64,000 nucleotides of DNA, taken from positions 3,968,001-4,032,000 of the forward strand of contig NZ_WWHU01000001.1 of NCBI RefSeq assembly GCF_009862785.1. The letters are read 5' to 3'. Numbering within the stretch: the first letter of the stretch is position 1; every line of letters begins with the position of its first letter. Of this stretch, positions 9,416 to 22,561 are shown one piece after another. A program made the position numbers and the translations under genes. The notes under the pieces were generated by a model. The model was not told the origin of the DNA and did no database searches. It saw only the letters and a program-made list of their open reading frames with translations. This DNA is from Gordonia sp. SID5947. GTDB taxonomy: Bacteria; Actinomycetota; Actinomycetes; Mycobacteriales; Mycobacteriaceae.

Positions 9416-11047
9416 ATGGGAGAACACGTCGAGTCACGGCCAACCGACGAGACCGCACTGCCGGTCGTCCATCTGCGCAGACCGCGGTGGGGTGACCCGG
9501 CGACGCCCGGACAGCTTCCCGCCGCAGCGGCCGCCCTCGTCGGCGGCGACAACCCCGTCGACACCGGCACCGACCCCGACGACGTGACTCTCGACGACCC
9601 GGCGATCCCGGCCGCTGCGCGGTCGGCCCTCGTCGACGCGCTGGGGGAGGCGAACGTGACGGCCGACCACCGTCAGCGCATCGACCACACCCGTGGCTAC
9701 TCGACGCCTGACATCCTGGCGCTGCGCAGCGGTGACGCGAGTGATGCCCCGGATCTCGTGGTCACCCCGGGGTCACACGACGACGTGCTCCGCATTCTGC
9801 AGATCTGCGCGACGCATCGCGTCGCCGTCGTGCCGTTCACCGGCGGCACCTCCGTCGTGGGCGGCCTCACGCCTGATCGCGTCGGGTTCGTGGGCGTGGT
9901 CAGTGTGGACCTGTGCCGCCTCGACGACCTCGTCGAGATCGACGAGATCTCCCGCACCGCGACGTTGCAGGCGGGCGTGCGCGGAGTTCGTGCCGAGGAA
10001 CTGTTGCGAGCCAGGGGATACACGCTCGGACACTTCCCGCAGTCGTATGCCGGCGCGGGCATCGGCGGGTACGCGGCGACCCGATCGGCCGGTCAATCCT
10101 CGGCGGGCTACGGCCGTTTCGACGAGATCGTCGAGGGCCTGACCCTGGCCACCCCGCGCGGGACCATCGTGGTCGGCACGGCGCCGAGATCGGCGGCCGG
10201 CCCCGATCTGCGCCAGCTCGTCCTCGGTTCCGAAGGGGCGTTCGGCATCATCACCGAGGTCACCGTCCGCATCCGTCCGACACCTGAGTATCGGCTGTTC
10301 GAGGGATGGCGGTTCGACGACTTCGACTCGGGTGCCGCGGCATTGCGAACGCTCGCGCAAGACGGGCCGATGCCCACCGTGCTGCGACTGTCCGACGAGG
10401 TGGAGACCGCGATCAACCTCGCCGACCCTGATGCCGCGGGCACCGATGCCGACGCGACGGCGGCCGGTGGCGTTCTGGTGGTGGTCGGATACGAGGGCCG
10501 CCATGAGGAGGCCGAGATGCGCCGTGTGGCGGCGCGACGCGTTCTCGAGAACGCCGGCGGGACCTGCCTCGGCACCGGACCCGGTGAGGCGTGGCGCGCC
10601 GGTCGATTCCGGGGGCCGTATCTGCGTGATCCGCTGCTGGACGTAGGCGTCCTGGTGGAGACCCTCGAGACCGTCACCTACTGGTCGCGATTGGGCGATC
10701 TCAAGGCCTCGGTCACCGCGGCGCTCACCGACGCGCTCACCGCGGCGGGTACGCCCCCGTTGGTGATGTGTCACATCAGCCACGTCTACCCGGCCGGGGC
10801 ATCGCTCTACTTCACGGTGGTCTGCCCACAGGCGGACGACCCGATCGCCCAGTGGAAGGCGGCGAAGGGCGCGGCCAACGACGCGATCCGGGCCGCCGGC
10901 GCCGGTATCACCCATCACCATGCGGTGGGGCGCGATCACCGTGATGCCTACCACGCCGAGATCGGCGAACTCGCGCTCGAGGCACTGCGCGCGGTCAAGC
11001 AGACACTCGATCCCGACGGTGTCTGCAATCCCGGCATCATGCTCTGA
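9416..11047 (+). CDS. FAD-binding oxidase, alkyldihydroxyacetonephosphate synthase-like
   Basis: A 543-residue VAO/PCMH-type flavoprotein. The FAD domain contains VVPFTGGTSVVGG, GYAATRSAGQSSAGYG and VLGSEGAFGIITEVTV. The C-terminal cap contains ETVTYWSRLGDL, CHISHVYPAGASLYFTVV, THHHAVGRDH and DPDGVCNPG. These features match the AGPS-like flavoproteins of mycobacteria more closely than glycolate or D-lactate oxidases, and the HHH and YPAGASLYF stretches are hallmarks of AGPS. Whether an ether lipid is made is unknown, because no DHAP acyltransferase is adjacent. A GAGGAGG ribosome site supports ATG 9416, and TAGGCT at 9378-9383 is a candidate -10. Confidence 0.85.
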   Translation: MGEHVESRPTDETALPVVHLRRPRWGDPATPGQLPAAAAALVGGDNPVDTGTDPDDVTLDDPAIPAAARSALVDALGEANVTADHRQRIDHTRGYSTPDILALRSGDASDAPDLVVTPGSHDDVLRILQICATHRVAVVPFTGGTSVVGGLTPDRVGFVGVVSVDLCRLDDLVEIDEISRTATLQAGVRGVRAEELLRARGYTLGHFPQSYAGAGIGGYAATRSAGQSSAGYGRFDEIVEGLTLATPRGTIVVGTAPRSAAGPDLRQLVLGSEGAFGIITEVTVRIRPTPEYRLFEGWRFDDFDSGAAALRTLAQDGPMPTVLRLSDEVETAINLADPDAAGTDADATAAGGVLVVVGYEGRHEEAEMRRVAARRVLENAGGTCLGTGPGEAWRAGRFRGPYLRDPLLDVGVLVETLETVTYWSRLGDLKASVTAALTDALTAAGTPPLVMCHISHVYPAGASLYFTVVCPQADDPIAQWKAAKGAANDAIRAAGAGITHHHAVGRDHRDAYHAEIGELALEALRAVKQTLDPDGVCNPGIML

Positions 11048-11062
11048 GCCCCCGGCTGCCGA

Positions 11063-11068
11063 TAGGCT
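11063..11068 (+). promoter_or_regulatory. Candidate -10 element for a leaderless pta-ackA transcript
   Basis: TAGGCT is followed by seven bases and then the pta ATG at 11076. No Shine-Dalgarno sequence is present, so the mRNA probably begins at the start codon. Confidence 0.5.
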
Positions 11069-11075
11069 GGCGGAC

Positions 11076-13184
11076 ATGGGTGCAGACACCGGCACGTCGA
11101 ACAGCATCTACATCGCGTCCGCGGAGGGCGATACGGGCAAGTCCACAATCGCGCTGGGCCTGCTGGCACTCCTCTCGGCGACCGGCGGGCGGGTCGGCGT
11201 GTTCCGTCCCATCTCACGTGCCGCGGCAGGTGAACGCGACTACATCCTCGACCTGCTCATCGATCACGCTTCGGCCGACCTGCCCTACGAGGACTGCATC
11301 GGCGTCACCTACGAGCAGGTCCATGCGGACCCAGAAGGCGCCATCGGGGAGATCGTCGCGCGCTTCCACGCCGTCGAGGCGCGCTGCGACACGGTCCTGG
11401 TGATCGGTTCGGACTACACCGACGTCGGCAACCCCTCCGAGCTGAGCTACAACGCGCGCATCGCGGCCAATCTGGCGGCGCCGATCATCCTGGCCATCAA
11501 GGCAACCGGACGCAGCGCCACCGAACTCCACGGGCTCGCGGATCTGCTCCTCACCGAGATCTCGGCCGTGCACGCCACCACCGCTGCGATCGTCGTCAAC
11601 CGGTGCGAGCCGGAGCTGATGGTGGTGATCGGCAAAGAGGTGGAGAAGACGGGTACCCCCACATGGTGTCTGCCGGAGGCCCCGGTCCTGTTCGCGCCGA
11701 CCATGGCCGAACTGAAGGATGCACTCGGTGCCGAGATCTACAGCGGCGACGAAGAACTCCTCGACCGTGAAGCGCTCAAGGTGATGGTCGGCGGCATGAC
11801 GGTCGAGCACATCCTGGAGCGGCTGACCGACGGGACCGTCGTCATCACGCCGGCGGACCGTTCCGATGTGCTGTTGGCACTGGTCAATGCCAATACAGCG
11901 CAAGGCTTTCCGAGACTTTCAGGCATCATCCTCAACGGCGGCCTCCGGCCGCATCCGATGATCCAGGCGCTGGTGAGCGGACTGAAACCGACCTTGCCGA
12001 TCATCTCGTGTGAACAGGGCACCTACGAGACCGCGCGGACCGCAGCCCACACCCGCGGACGGATCGCGGTCGGATCGGCACGCAAGATCGAGGCCGCACT
12101 CGCGTTGATGGAGGAACACATCGCCCCCGAGGCGGTGATGAAGGTGCTCGACGTCCGTACCCCGTCCGTGGTCACCCCGCAGATGTTCGAGTACAGCCTG
12201 ATTGCGCAGGCCCGCTCGACCCCCAAGCGCATCGTCCTGCCGGAGGGGGAGGAGGACCGCATCCTGCGGGCGGCGAGCAGACTGCTGCGCCGGGGCGTCG
12301 CACAACTCACCCTACTGGGTGACGAGGACGTGATACACACGCGCGCACAGGAACTCGCTCTCGACCTCGACGGCGTGGAGGTGATCGACCCGGCGACCTC
12401 CAGCCTGGTCGACGAGTTCGCCGGTCTGTACACCGACCTGCGCAAGCACAAGGGAATGGATCTCGACCGCGCCACCGAGACGATGCGCGATGTCTCGTAT
12501 TTCGGCACGATGATGGTGCACACCGGCCGCGCCGACGGAATGGTGTCCGGCGCGGTGCACACCACCGCGCACACCATCCGGCCGTCGTTCGAGATCATCA
12601 AGACCGCCCCCGGGGTGTCGACGGTGTCGAGCGTGTTCTTCATGTGCCTCGCGGATCGGGTACTGGCTTATGGTGATTGCGCCGTGGTTCCCGACCCCAC
12701 CGCCGAGCAACTCGCCGACATCGCGATATCGTCCGCACAGACGGCCGAGCAGTTCGGGATCGACGCGCGAGTCGCCATGCTGTCCTATTCGACGGGGAAA
12801 TCCGGTTCCGGCGCCGACGTCGACAAGGTGCGGATCGCCACCGACCTGGTTCGAGAACGCGCACCGGAGATCCTGGTGGAAGGCCCCATCCAGTACGACG
12901 CAGCCGTCGAACCGAGTGTGGCGGCCACCAAGATGCCCGACTCACCCGTCGCCGGACAGGCCACCGTGCTGATCTTCCCCGACCTCAACACGGGCAACAA
13001 CACCTACAAAGCCGTGCAGCGCAGCGCGAATGCAATCGCGATCGGCCCGGTCCTGCAGGGTCTCAACAAGCCGATCAATGACCTGTCGCGCGGCGCCCTC
13101 GTCTCCGACATCGTCAACACCGTCGCCATCACCGCCATCCAGGCGCAGCAACAACCGGCGTCGGCCGCGGAGGTGACCCGATGA
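11076..13184 (+). CDS. pta: Phosphate acetyltransferase
   Basis: Converts acetyl-CoA and phosphate to acetyl phosphate. The 702-residue protein has the long architecture seen in actinobacteria and enterobacteria. An N-terminal P-loop-like domain (IYIASAEGDTGKSTIALGLL) is followed by a DRTGG regulatory domain around residues 215-325. The catalytic PTA domain comes last (RIVLPEGEEDRILRAAS, SYFGTMMVHTGRADGMVSGA, FPDLNTGNNTYKAVQR). The frame is open upstream inside the previous gene, but ATG 11076 matches the family start and a leaderless promoter. Its TGA overlaps the ackA ATG (ATGA), so the two are translationally coupled. Confidence 0.96.
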   Translation: MGADTGTSNSIYIASAEGDTGKSTIALGLLALLSATGGRVGVFRPISRAAAGERDYILDLLIDHASADLPYEDCIGVTYEQVHADPEGAIGEIVARFHAVEARCDTVLVIGSDYTDVGNPSELSYNARIAANLAAPIILAIKATGRSATELHGLADLLLTEISAVHATTAAIVVNRCEPELMVVIGKEVEKTGTPTWCLPEAPVLFAPTMAELKDALGAEIYSGDEELLDREALKVMVGGMTVEHILERLTDGTVVITPADRSDVLLALVNANTAQGFPRLSGIILNGGLRPHPMIQALVSGLKPTLPIISCEQGTYETARTAAHTRGRIAVGSARKIEAALALMEEHIAPEAVMKVLDVRTPSVVTPQMFEYSLIAQARSTPKRIVLPEGEEDRILRAASRLLRRGVAQLTLLGDEDVIHTRAQELALDLDGVEVIDPATSSLVDEFAGLYTDLRKHKGMDLDRATETMRDVSYFGTMMVHTGRADGMVSGAVHTTAHTIRPSFEIIKTAPGVSTVSSVFFMCLADRVLAYGDCAVVPDPTAEQLADIAISSAQTAEQFGIDARVAMLSYSTGKSGSGADVDKVRIATDLVRERAPEILVEGPIQYDAAVEPSVAATKMPDSPVAGQATVLIFPDLNTGNNTYKAVQRSANAIAIGPVLQGLNKPINDLSRGALVSDIVNTVAITAIQAQQQPASAAEVTR

Positions 13185-14389
13185 GTTCAACTGCCGACGG
13201 TGCGGTGCTGGTCCTGAACGCAGGTTCGTCGTCATTGAAATACCAACTGCTCCATCCGGATACCGAGGAAGTGGTGGCCGACGGTATCGCGGAGCGAATC
13301 GGCGAACACGATGCGTCGATCACCCACGAGCAGGGCGGCGAGTCCGCGACCGAGCGGCGGGAGCTGCCCGATCACCGGGCGGCGGTCGAGCTGGCGATGC
13401 GCTTCTTCGCCGATCACGGAACGGATCTCGCGACGGCCGGGTTGCGTGCGGTCGGACATCGCGTCGTGCACGGCGGCCGGATCTTCCACCAGCCGACGCT
13501 GATCACCACAGAGGTGATCTCCGAGATCCGGCGGATCTCGACCCTTGCCCCCCTGCACAATCCGGCGAACCTGATCGGGATCGACGCGGCCCGGGAACTG
13601 TTGCCGGACGTTCCGGCGGTCGCCGTGTTCGACACCGCGTTCTTCCACTCGCTGCCCGACGCGGCGGCCACCTACGCGATCGATCGTGGTGTCGCGAGCA
13701 TGCACGCCATACGCCGGTACGGGTTTCACGGGACGAGCCACGAGTACGTCTCCGGTCAGGTGGCGGAGTTCCTCGGCCGGCCGGTGGGCGAGATCAACCA
13801 GATCGTGCTGCACCTCGGCAACGGGGCGTCGGCGTCGGCCATCGCGGGTGGACGCCCTGTCGACACGTCGATGGGCATGACGCCGTTGGAGGGACTGGTG
13901 ATGGGCACCCGCAGCGGTGACATCGACCCTGGGATCGTGATGCACCTCAACCGCGTCGCGAAACTCGGTGTGGATCAGATCGACACGCTGCTGAACAAGC
14001 AGTCGGGACTCAAAGGTCTGTGCGGTGAGAACGATTTCCGTGCCATCACCGAGAAGATGGCGGCCGGCGATGCCGGCGCACGCAAGGCCTACGAGGTGTA
14101 CATCCACCGGCTGCGCCGGTACATCGGCGCGTACATGATCGAGCTGGGCCGCGTGGACGCGATCACCTTCACCGCCGGCGTCGGAGAGAATGCGGCGAGC
14201 GTCCGGGCCGATGCCCTCGCGGACCTCGAGAACTACGGCATCGTCGTCGACGCGGAGCGGAATACAGTGCGGGCCAACCATGCCCGACGGATCTCCGCCG
14301 ACGGGGGCCGGGTCGACGTCCTCGTGGTCCCCACCAATGAGGAACTGGCGATCGCCCGCCAGTCGGCGGAAGTCGTCGCCGAGGCGTAG
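13181..14389 (+). CDS. ackA: Acetate kinase
   Basis: Makes ATP and acetate from acetyl phosphate, or the reverse, together with Pta. The 402-residue ASKHA-fold protein shows all family signatures: VLVLNAGSSSLKY at the N-terminus, VGHRVVHGG, YGFHGTSHEYV, HLGNGASASAI, MGTRSGDIDPG and FTAGVGENAASVR. It starts inside the pta stop codon with a 4-nt overlap. It is convergent with pknG, with 45 bp between the two stop codons. Confidence 0.97.
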   Translation: MSSTADGAVLVLNAGSSSLKYQLLHPDTEEVVADGIAERIGEHDASITHEQGGESATERRELPDHRAAVELAMRFFADHGTDLATAGLRAVGHRVVHGGRIFHQPTLITTEVISEIRRISTLAPLHNPANLIGIDAARELLPDVPAVAVFDTAFFHSLPDAAATYAIDRGVASMHAIRRYGFHGTSHEYVSGQVAEFLGRPVGEINQIVLHLGNGASASAIAGGRPVDTSMGMTPLEGLVMGTRSGDIDPGIVMHLNRVAKLGVDQIDTLLNKQSGLKGLCGENDFRAITEKMAAGDAGARKAYEVYIHRLRRYIGAYMIELGRVDAITFTAGVGENAASVRADALADLENYGIVVDAERNTVRANHARRISADGGRVDVLVVPTNEELAIARQSAEVVAEA

Positions 14390-14434
14390 CCCGGCTCAGA
14401 CCCCGCTCAGAACCTCGACTCCGAACCCCCCGCC

Positions 14435-18057
<3,623 letters not shown>

Positions 18058-18061
<4 letters not shown>

Positions 18062-19502
18062 CGGTACTCCCGGATGCGAGGGATGAGCCCGATCACCACC
18101 GCGGCTGCGGCGAACAGGGTCAGGAGCAGGATGCCGGTGCCGGTGTATCCGAGGACCCGTTGGGCGGTGTTGATGTCGTCACGGAAGGAGAGCCGGGTGG
18201 TGGTGATGGTGTCGACCAGCGCCCGATCCAGGTCGCCGTACGCCTGCGCCGTCGAATTGGGCCCGTCTCCCACGGTCATCATCCGGGCCCGTGCGAAGTT
18301 TCCCGCACTCATCTGCGAGCGGACCTGCGCGTCGAGCTCTTTCCACCTCGTCAGCACATAATTGGCGTTGTAGAGCTGTCCCTCCGACACCGCACTCGAG
18401 TCGTCGCGGTCCTTGCCGAGTTCGTCGAGGGTCCGGCCGATGCTCGCGGTGGCATCGGTGAAGGTCCGGTCCAGGTCGCCCTGATCGCCACGACGGACCA
18501 GGGAGAGGGTCTCCGCGGATCGGGCCTGCTGGGTGAGGATGCGCGCCGACGTCAGGTCCCGCAGGGGATCGGCCCCGTCGATGCGCGCGTTGTTGGTGGC
18601 TGCGACGGACATGAGACCCGACGCCAACAGCCACACCGTCCCCCCGATCACCGCGACGAGAGCGGCGAGCACGCCGATGTTGAAGCGCCGCCGGGTGCGT
18701 ATCCGGAGGTAGCGGCTGGTCGCGACGAGCCCGACGATGAGCACGATGAGGGCCGCGTACACCCCCACGGCGGGACGGTGAGGGTGCTCTGGGGATCGGC
18801 GATCGACCGGGAACGGCGTTCGTAGAGTCGTTGGGCAGCGGGCAGGATCTTGTCCTGCATCATCGCCGAGGCCTGCCCGAGATAGGAGGAACCGACCGGG
18901 TTGCCGAGGCGGTTGTTGGTGCGTGCCGTTTCGATCAGTCCGCTGTATGCGGGGATGTTGATGGCGAGCGTCCGCAGGTCGGCGTTGGTCTGCCGTTGAA
19001 CGGTCGCACTCTCGGAGTCGGCGAGGTCGTGAGTGGTGCCGGCGGCGGTGATCAATGACGACGACGCGGTTGCCAGTGCATCGGAATAGCGGGTGCGCAG
19101 TTCCGGGGATTCCAGACCGCCCGAGATGAACGCCGAGTTCGCGGCGGCGTCGGCGATGGAGAGCGAACTGTAGAGGACCTGGGAGGCCTCAGCGAGAGGC
19201 TCGGTCCGGTCGATCATCTCGCGCAGCGTCTCGGTGCGCTTCTCGAGGGTGTCTGATGCGTACAACCCGGTGGCCACGCAGGCGATAGCCAGGATCACCA
19301 GGATCAGGATGAGTTTGCCGGGGCTGGTGACCGCGTAGTGCCGCATCGTCGTCAGTGGCGACTGGGCGCGTTGACGGGCGGCGGCGACCAGGTCCCGGCG
19401 GTCTGCCAGCACCTGCCGGATCGGTGGGGCGGAAGAAGTGGGCCGGATGGTCCGGCCCGCGCGGGTGAGCGCGGTCCGCATATGCGAGACGTCGCCGGTC
19501 AC
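18058..19502 (-). CDS. glnX: Transmembrane sensor GlnX, one frameshift near 18780
   Basis: GlnX is the membrane partner that passes GlnH occupancy to PknG. From GTG 19502 (AAGGA ribosome site about 8 bp upstream) the first frame gives a cytoplasmic tail, a membrane helix (LILILVILAIACVATGLYAS) and a large helical extracytoplasmic domain. It then becomes meaningless after STLTVPP. The next frame continues with helices VGVYAALIVLIVGLVATSRY and FNIGVLAALVAVIGGTVWLL, a second helical domain and a final helix (TGILLLTLFAAAAVVIGLI). One extra base at about 18780 (PPVGVYAAL) restores a protein of about 482 residues. It overlaps glnH by 4 nt. Confidence 0.88.
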
Positions 19503-19503
19503 C

Positions 19504-19680
19504 TCACGGTCCTTCCGAATTCTCCATAATTCCGGCGTCGCCTTCCGGTAGTGCCGGGCTTGCCGGCGTCGGGCTCACGGTCTCCACCTTGTGTGTCGCA
19601 CCGGGCTGCGCACACGTTTCAGGTACCGCGTCGGCGGTATCGGTGACCACTCCCTCCCGGTCGGGATCGGTGTTCCTCAC
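19504..19680 (-). CDS. Possible small ORF coupled to glnX (weak)
   Basis: A 58-codon frame starting at GTG 19680 ends one base before the glnX GTG (TGA-G-GTG), a layout that would allow coupled translation. The product would be hydrophilic and disordered, with many Pro, Thr and acidic residues. There is no recognisable domain and no strong ribosome site. It may simply be the glnX leader. Confidence 0.2.
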   Translation of the reverse strand: MRNTDPDREGVVTDTADAVPETCAQPGATHKVETVSPTPASPALPEGDAGIMENSEGP

Positions 19681-19847
19681 CAGTGTCAACCTTAGTCCTC
19701 GGTGCCCCGTCCGGCTCGACGTGAGCGGCCGTGTCCCGCGCCTTTGAGATCGCAGATCCGGTTCGACTTTCCCTGGCCTGTGTCCCACAACTCACATACC
19801 GTGGGGAGGTCCGGGTCAGCGGACGGGAAACCACGTCAGGAGGCAGG

Positions 19848-20330
19848 GTGCGCGGAGACGGAGACGGATGGGTGATCGATCCGGACGGTTCGCGCTACTG
19901 GGGGCGCCACGGCGCTGCCGGGTTGCTGTTGCGGGCGCCGCTGGCAGACGGCGCGACGGCAATCCTGCTGCAGCATCGCGCCGTGTGGTCGCATCAGGGC
20001 GGAACCTGGGGTCTGCCCGGCGGCGCGCGCGACTCCCATGAGAGTGCGATCGACACCGCCGTCCGCGAGGCTCATGAGGAAGCCGGTGTCGGCGGCGACG
20101 ACCTGCACGTGGTCGCCGCGCTCGTCACCCATCAGGCGCCGAGTGGCTGGACGTACACCACGGTCATCGCGGAGGTCGACGAGCCGGTGCGCACGGTGGC
20201 CAATTTCGAATCCGCGGAATTGCGCTGGGTCCCCGAGAACGACGTGGCGCAACTGCCTCTGCACCCGGCGTTCGGGAACGCCTGGCCGGGACTGCGAGAC
20301 CGCATCAACGCCCTCGACCCACAGAGCTGA
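19848..20330 (+). CDS. mutT3: NUDIX hydrolase, MutT3-like
   Basis: The 160-residue protein carries a full Nudix box (GGARDSHESAIDTAVREAHEEAGV fits GX5EX7REUXEEXGU) at about residues 64-87. It matches the mycobacterial MutT3 family in sequence and in position between pknG-glnX and thiE. Members hydrolyse oxidised or other nucleoside diphosphate derivatives; the exact substrate is uncertain. GTG 19848 is chosen over the upstream ATG because AGGAGG stands 5 bp before it and family homology begins with VRGDGDGWV. Its end overlaps the convergent LeuA-domain gene by 26 bp. Confidence 0.87.
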   Translation: MRGDGDGWVIDPDGSRYWGRHGAAGLLLRAPLADGATAILLQHRAVWSHQGGTWGLPGGARDSHESAIDTAVREAHEEAGVGGDDLHVVAALVTHQAPSGWTYTTVIAEVDEPVRTVANFESAELRWVPENDVAQLPLHPAFGNAWPGLRDRINALDPQS

Positions 20331-20697
20331 TCGGGGCCTGCAGCCGATTCGCGCCGGCGATCAGCGCGTTCACGTTGGCCTCGTCGCCGGTGGCGCCGTT
20401 GCCGTAGGCCCAGCACTGCCGGTCGTCGCCCTCGCACAGCAGGAATGTGGTCACCGTCCCGTCGACCTCGCGCTGGTGGAGGCTGACGATCTGTATCGGT
20501 GCGCCGACCTCGTAGAGCATCGATGTCATCGCGCCGATCGGTCCGGCGGCCCTGGCCTGCAGGGACATGATCCGGTCGGCCACGGCGATGGTCGCGCGGC
20601 AGGTGACCATGTCGTCGCGACCGGTTTTCATGCTGAAAGAACCCAGCCGGATGGCGCCGGCCGGCGCATACTCGTCGGCGAATCCTTGCCAGGTCAT
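20305..20697 (-). CDS. Stand-alone LeuA allosteric (LeuA_dimer) domain protein
   Basis: The 130-residue protein aligns with the C-terminal regulatory domain of 2-isopropylmalate synthase. It has an FADEYAPAG entry, a strand/helix AAGPIGAMTSMLYEVGAPIQIV corresponding to GNGPxxAFxxAL in LeuA, and NVNALIAGANRLQ at the end corresponding to SAVNRA. The TIM-barrel catalytic domain is absent. In LeuA this domain binds leucine, so a sensor or regulatory role is possible but unproven. ATG 20697 has a strong GAGGAGG site. The frame is open to 20949 but without conserved sequence. Confidence 0.72.
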   Translation of the reverse strand: MTWQGFADEYAPAGAIRLGSFSMKTGRDDMVTCRATIAVADRIMSLQARAAGPIGAMTSMLYEVGAPIQIVSLHQREVDGTVTTFLLCEGDDRQCWAYGNGATGDEANVNALIAGANRLQAPISSVGRGR

Positions 20698-21068
20698 GTC
20701 GGCTGCCTCCTCACGCATACCGCGTGGCAGGGCGCATCCGAACCTGAGCGCGAACGGGTCACGCCCGCGCCGTTGCCCGGGTGGGTCGCCGGGACAGGGT
20801 TGCTGAGAAAGATGAAGGCTGTGCATCTCGTGTGTTCGTTTCGGTCGAATGAGAGGTGACCGACGGGCAGAGAGCGCAACGACCCCGCAGCGGGGGGTCG
20901 GTCGAATCAGACCCCGCTGCGGCGGGTTACGAGAATGCTCTGCATGCACAACATGATCCGCTCACGATAGACCCGCACGTCGGGGCGCGGCAACCGGCTT
21001 GTGACTCGCTCCGCTAGCGTCGGACCGGATACCGAACGAGGGTTCGGTCGTGACGGAGGGATGGCGAG
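20698..21068. other. Intergenic region with inverted repeat, between LeuA-domain and nitroreductase genes
   Basis: There is no convincing gene in these 371 bp. The segment holds the upstream regions of two divergent genes. It contains a G/C-rich inverted repeat at 20885-20922 and, just before 21069, the GGAGGG ribosome site of the nitroreductase gene. Confidence 0.5.
20885..20922. repeat. 11-bp inverted repeat, possible attenuator or operator
   Basis: ccgcagcgggg (20885-20895) and ccccgctgcgg (20912-20922) are exact reverse complements separated by 16 bp. On the minus strand this stem lies about 190 nt before the LeuA-domain start. No U-run follows on either strand, so a simple terminator is unlikely. 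Confidence 0.6.
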
Positions 21069-21767
21069 ATGACCGGGACTGTCGATCGCGAGGTGGGCAC
21101 GGCTGTGCTCGAACAGATCATGGACGAACGGTGGACGTGCCGTCAGTTCCGTCCCGAGCCCGTGCCACGTGCCGACATCGACCGCCTGCTACGACTCGCG
21201 CAGCGCACGCCGTCGTGGTGCAACACCCAGCCGTGGCACACCGTCGTCACCGAGGGCGAGGGCACTGCGCGCCTGCGGCAGGCGCTCCTCGACCAGGTCG
21301 ACTCCGGCGGGGCGATCTCCTCCGACATCGCCTGGCCGCCCGGCTACGAAGGTGTTTACCAAGAGCGCAGGCGCGAATGCGGGATGGCGTTGTACGAGAC
21401 CCTCGGGATCACCCGGGAGGACAAGCTCGGCAAGGCGATGCAGATGCGTCGCAACTTCGAGTTCTTCGACGCGCCGCACGTCGCGATCATCACGACCACC
21501 GAATCACTGGGTGCCTACGGTGCAGTGGACTGTGGGCTCTACATCGGCACGTTCCTGCTCGCGGCCCAGTCCCTCGGTCTCGGCGCGGCACCGCAGGCGG
21601 CACTGGCCTCGTACTCCGAACTCCTTCACCGCGAGCTCGACATCCCGGCCGATCGCCACGTGGTGGCCGGGATCTCGTTCGGCTACGCGGACGCCGACGC
21701 CCCCGTCAACACCTTCCGGACCACCCGGGCGGACCTGGCGGACGCGGTGACGTTCGTCAGCGACTGA
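21069..21767 (+). CDS. Nitroreductase-family FMN oxidoreductase
   Basis: The 232-residue protein has the nitroreductase fold: [13 protein letters not shown] near the N-terminus (FMN phosphate contacts), [12 protein letters not shown] at about residues 49-60, and [24 protein letters not shown] near 160. It should bind FMN as a dimer and use NAD(P)H; the substrate is unknown. GGAGGG lies about 10 bp before the ATG. Its last 11 bp overlap the convergent thiE gene. Confidence 0.87.
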   Translation: MTGTVDREVGTAVLEQIMDERWTCRQFRPEPVPRADIDRLLRLAQRTPSWCNTQPWHTVVTEGEGTARLRQALLDQVDSGGAISSDIAWPPGYEGVYQERRRECGMALYETLGITREDKLGKAMQMRRNFEFFDAPHVAIITTTESLGAYGAVDCGLYIGTFLLAAQSLGLGAAPQAALASYSELLHRELDIPADRHVVAGISFGYADADAPVNTFRTTRADLADAVTFVSD

Positions 21768-22437
21768 TCGCGGACCGCAGTTGCGTGGCAGCTGACCGGG
21801 CGTCGTCGGCGGCGGTGATCGCCCGCACCACCACCACGCGACGCGCGCCTGCCGCGTGGACCTCGGGCAGTCGGCCGGCGTCGATGCCGCCGATCGCGAA
21901 CCACGGCATGGGCGGATCGGTGGCTGCGGCGGCGCGGACCAGATCGAGTCCGGGTGCCGCACGCCCGGGTTTGGTCGGGGTCGGCCAGCACGGGCCGACG
22001 CAGAAGTAGTCGACATCGTCGTCGGCGACCGCGGCCCGCATCTGCTCCTCGTCATGGCTGGACAGCCCGATGACGACGTCGGGGCCGACGATCTGTCGGG
22101 CGAGGCGCGCGGGCAGATCGCCCTGTCCCACATGGAGGACGTCGGCGCCGGCGAGGACGGCCACGTCGGCACGATCGTTGACGGCGAGCAACGCGTCGTG
22201 CCGGTGTGTCACCTCGCGGAGCCGGGCGAGGATCTCGAGTTCTTCGCGGGCCTCCAGCGTGCCGAACCGCGTCTCGCCGGGCGATCCCTTGTCGCGCAAC
22301 TGCACGATGTCGACACCACCGGCGAGGGCCGCGGAGACGAATTCGATCAGATCACCGCGTTCGCGACGGGCGTCGGTGCACAGGTACACACGGGCCGACG
22401 ACAAGCGGTCGGATCTCGGGCCTCGAGTCGGTGTCAC
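21757..22437 (-). CDS. thiE: Thiamine-phosphate synthase
   Basis: Joins HMP-PP and the thiazole phosphate to give thiamine monophosphate. The 226-residue TIM-barrel protein contains the family motifs [63 protein letters not shown] and WFAIGGID. It is transcribed away from thiO-thiS-thiG, as in M. tuberculosis. The TPP riboswitch lies on the opposite strand just beyond its GTG start and does not appear to serve this gene. Confidence 0.95.
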   Translation of the reverse strand: MTPTRGPRSDRLSSARVYLCTDARRERGDLIEFVSAALAGGVDIVQLRDKGSPGETRFGTLEAREELEILARLREVTHRHDALLAVNDRADVAVLAGADVLHVGQGDLPARLARQIVGPDVVIGLSSHDEEQMRAAVADDDVDYFCVGPCWPTPTKPGRAAPGLDLVRAAAATDPPMPWFAIGGIDAGRLPEVHAAGARRVVVVRAITAADDARSAATQLRSAISR

Positions 22438-22447
22438 GGAGGCAACG

Positions 22448-22453
22448 GTAGGC
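22448..22453 (+). promoter_or_regulatory. Candidate -10 element of the thiO-thiS-thiG operon
   Basis: TAGGCT stands just upstream of the TPP aptamer, at a suitable distance for the riboswitch RNA to begin around 22460. It is the only -10-like element in the short divergent region. Confidence 0.4.
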
Positions 22454-22461
22454 TAGACGGC

Positions 22462-22561
22462 AAGACACGGGAGCCCGGGGTACGACGGGCTGAGAGTGCG
22501 GGCAGATCCTCCCGCTGACCGTTTGACCTGATCCGGGTAATGCCGGCGAAGGAAGGATGCC
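22462..22561 (+). ncRNA. TPP riboswitch (THI element)
   Basis: The conserved aptamer elements are present in order: the gggagcccgg/gggctgagagtg segment with CUGAGA at 22489-22494, then ACCUGAUCCGGGUAAUGCCG and GCGAAGGAA near 22525-22554. It binds thiamine pyrophosphate and reports vitamin status to the thiamine genes. The last aptamer strand (GAAGGAAGGA) overlaps the only plausible ribosome site of thiO, whose GTG is at 22567. Ligand binding should therefore hide the ribosome site, a translational mechanism. No terminator hairpin with a U-run is seen. Confidence 0.96.

Noticed and set aside
9773..11107. 444-codon minus-strand open frame opposite the AGPS-like gene
   Set aside because: It is the antisense shadow of a protein with strong VAO/AGPS motifs.
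12023..12643. 206-codon minus-strand open frame inside pta
   Set aside because: Antisense to the catalytic domain of Pta; Ser/Arg-rich shadow.
20698..20949. N-terminal extension of the LeuA-domain protein
   Set aside because: The upstream part reads through the inverted repeat and lacks conservation; ATG 20697 has GAGGAGG.
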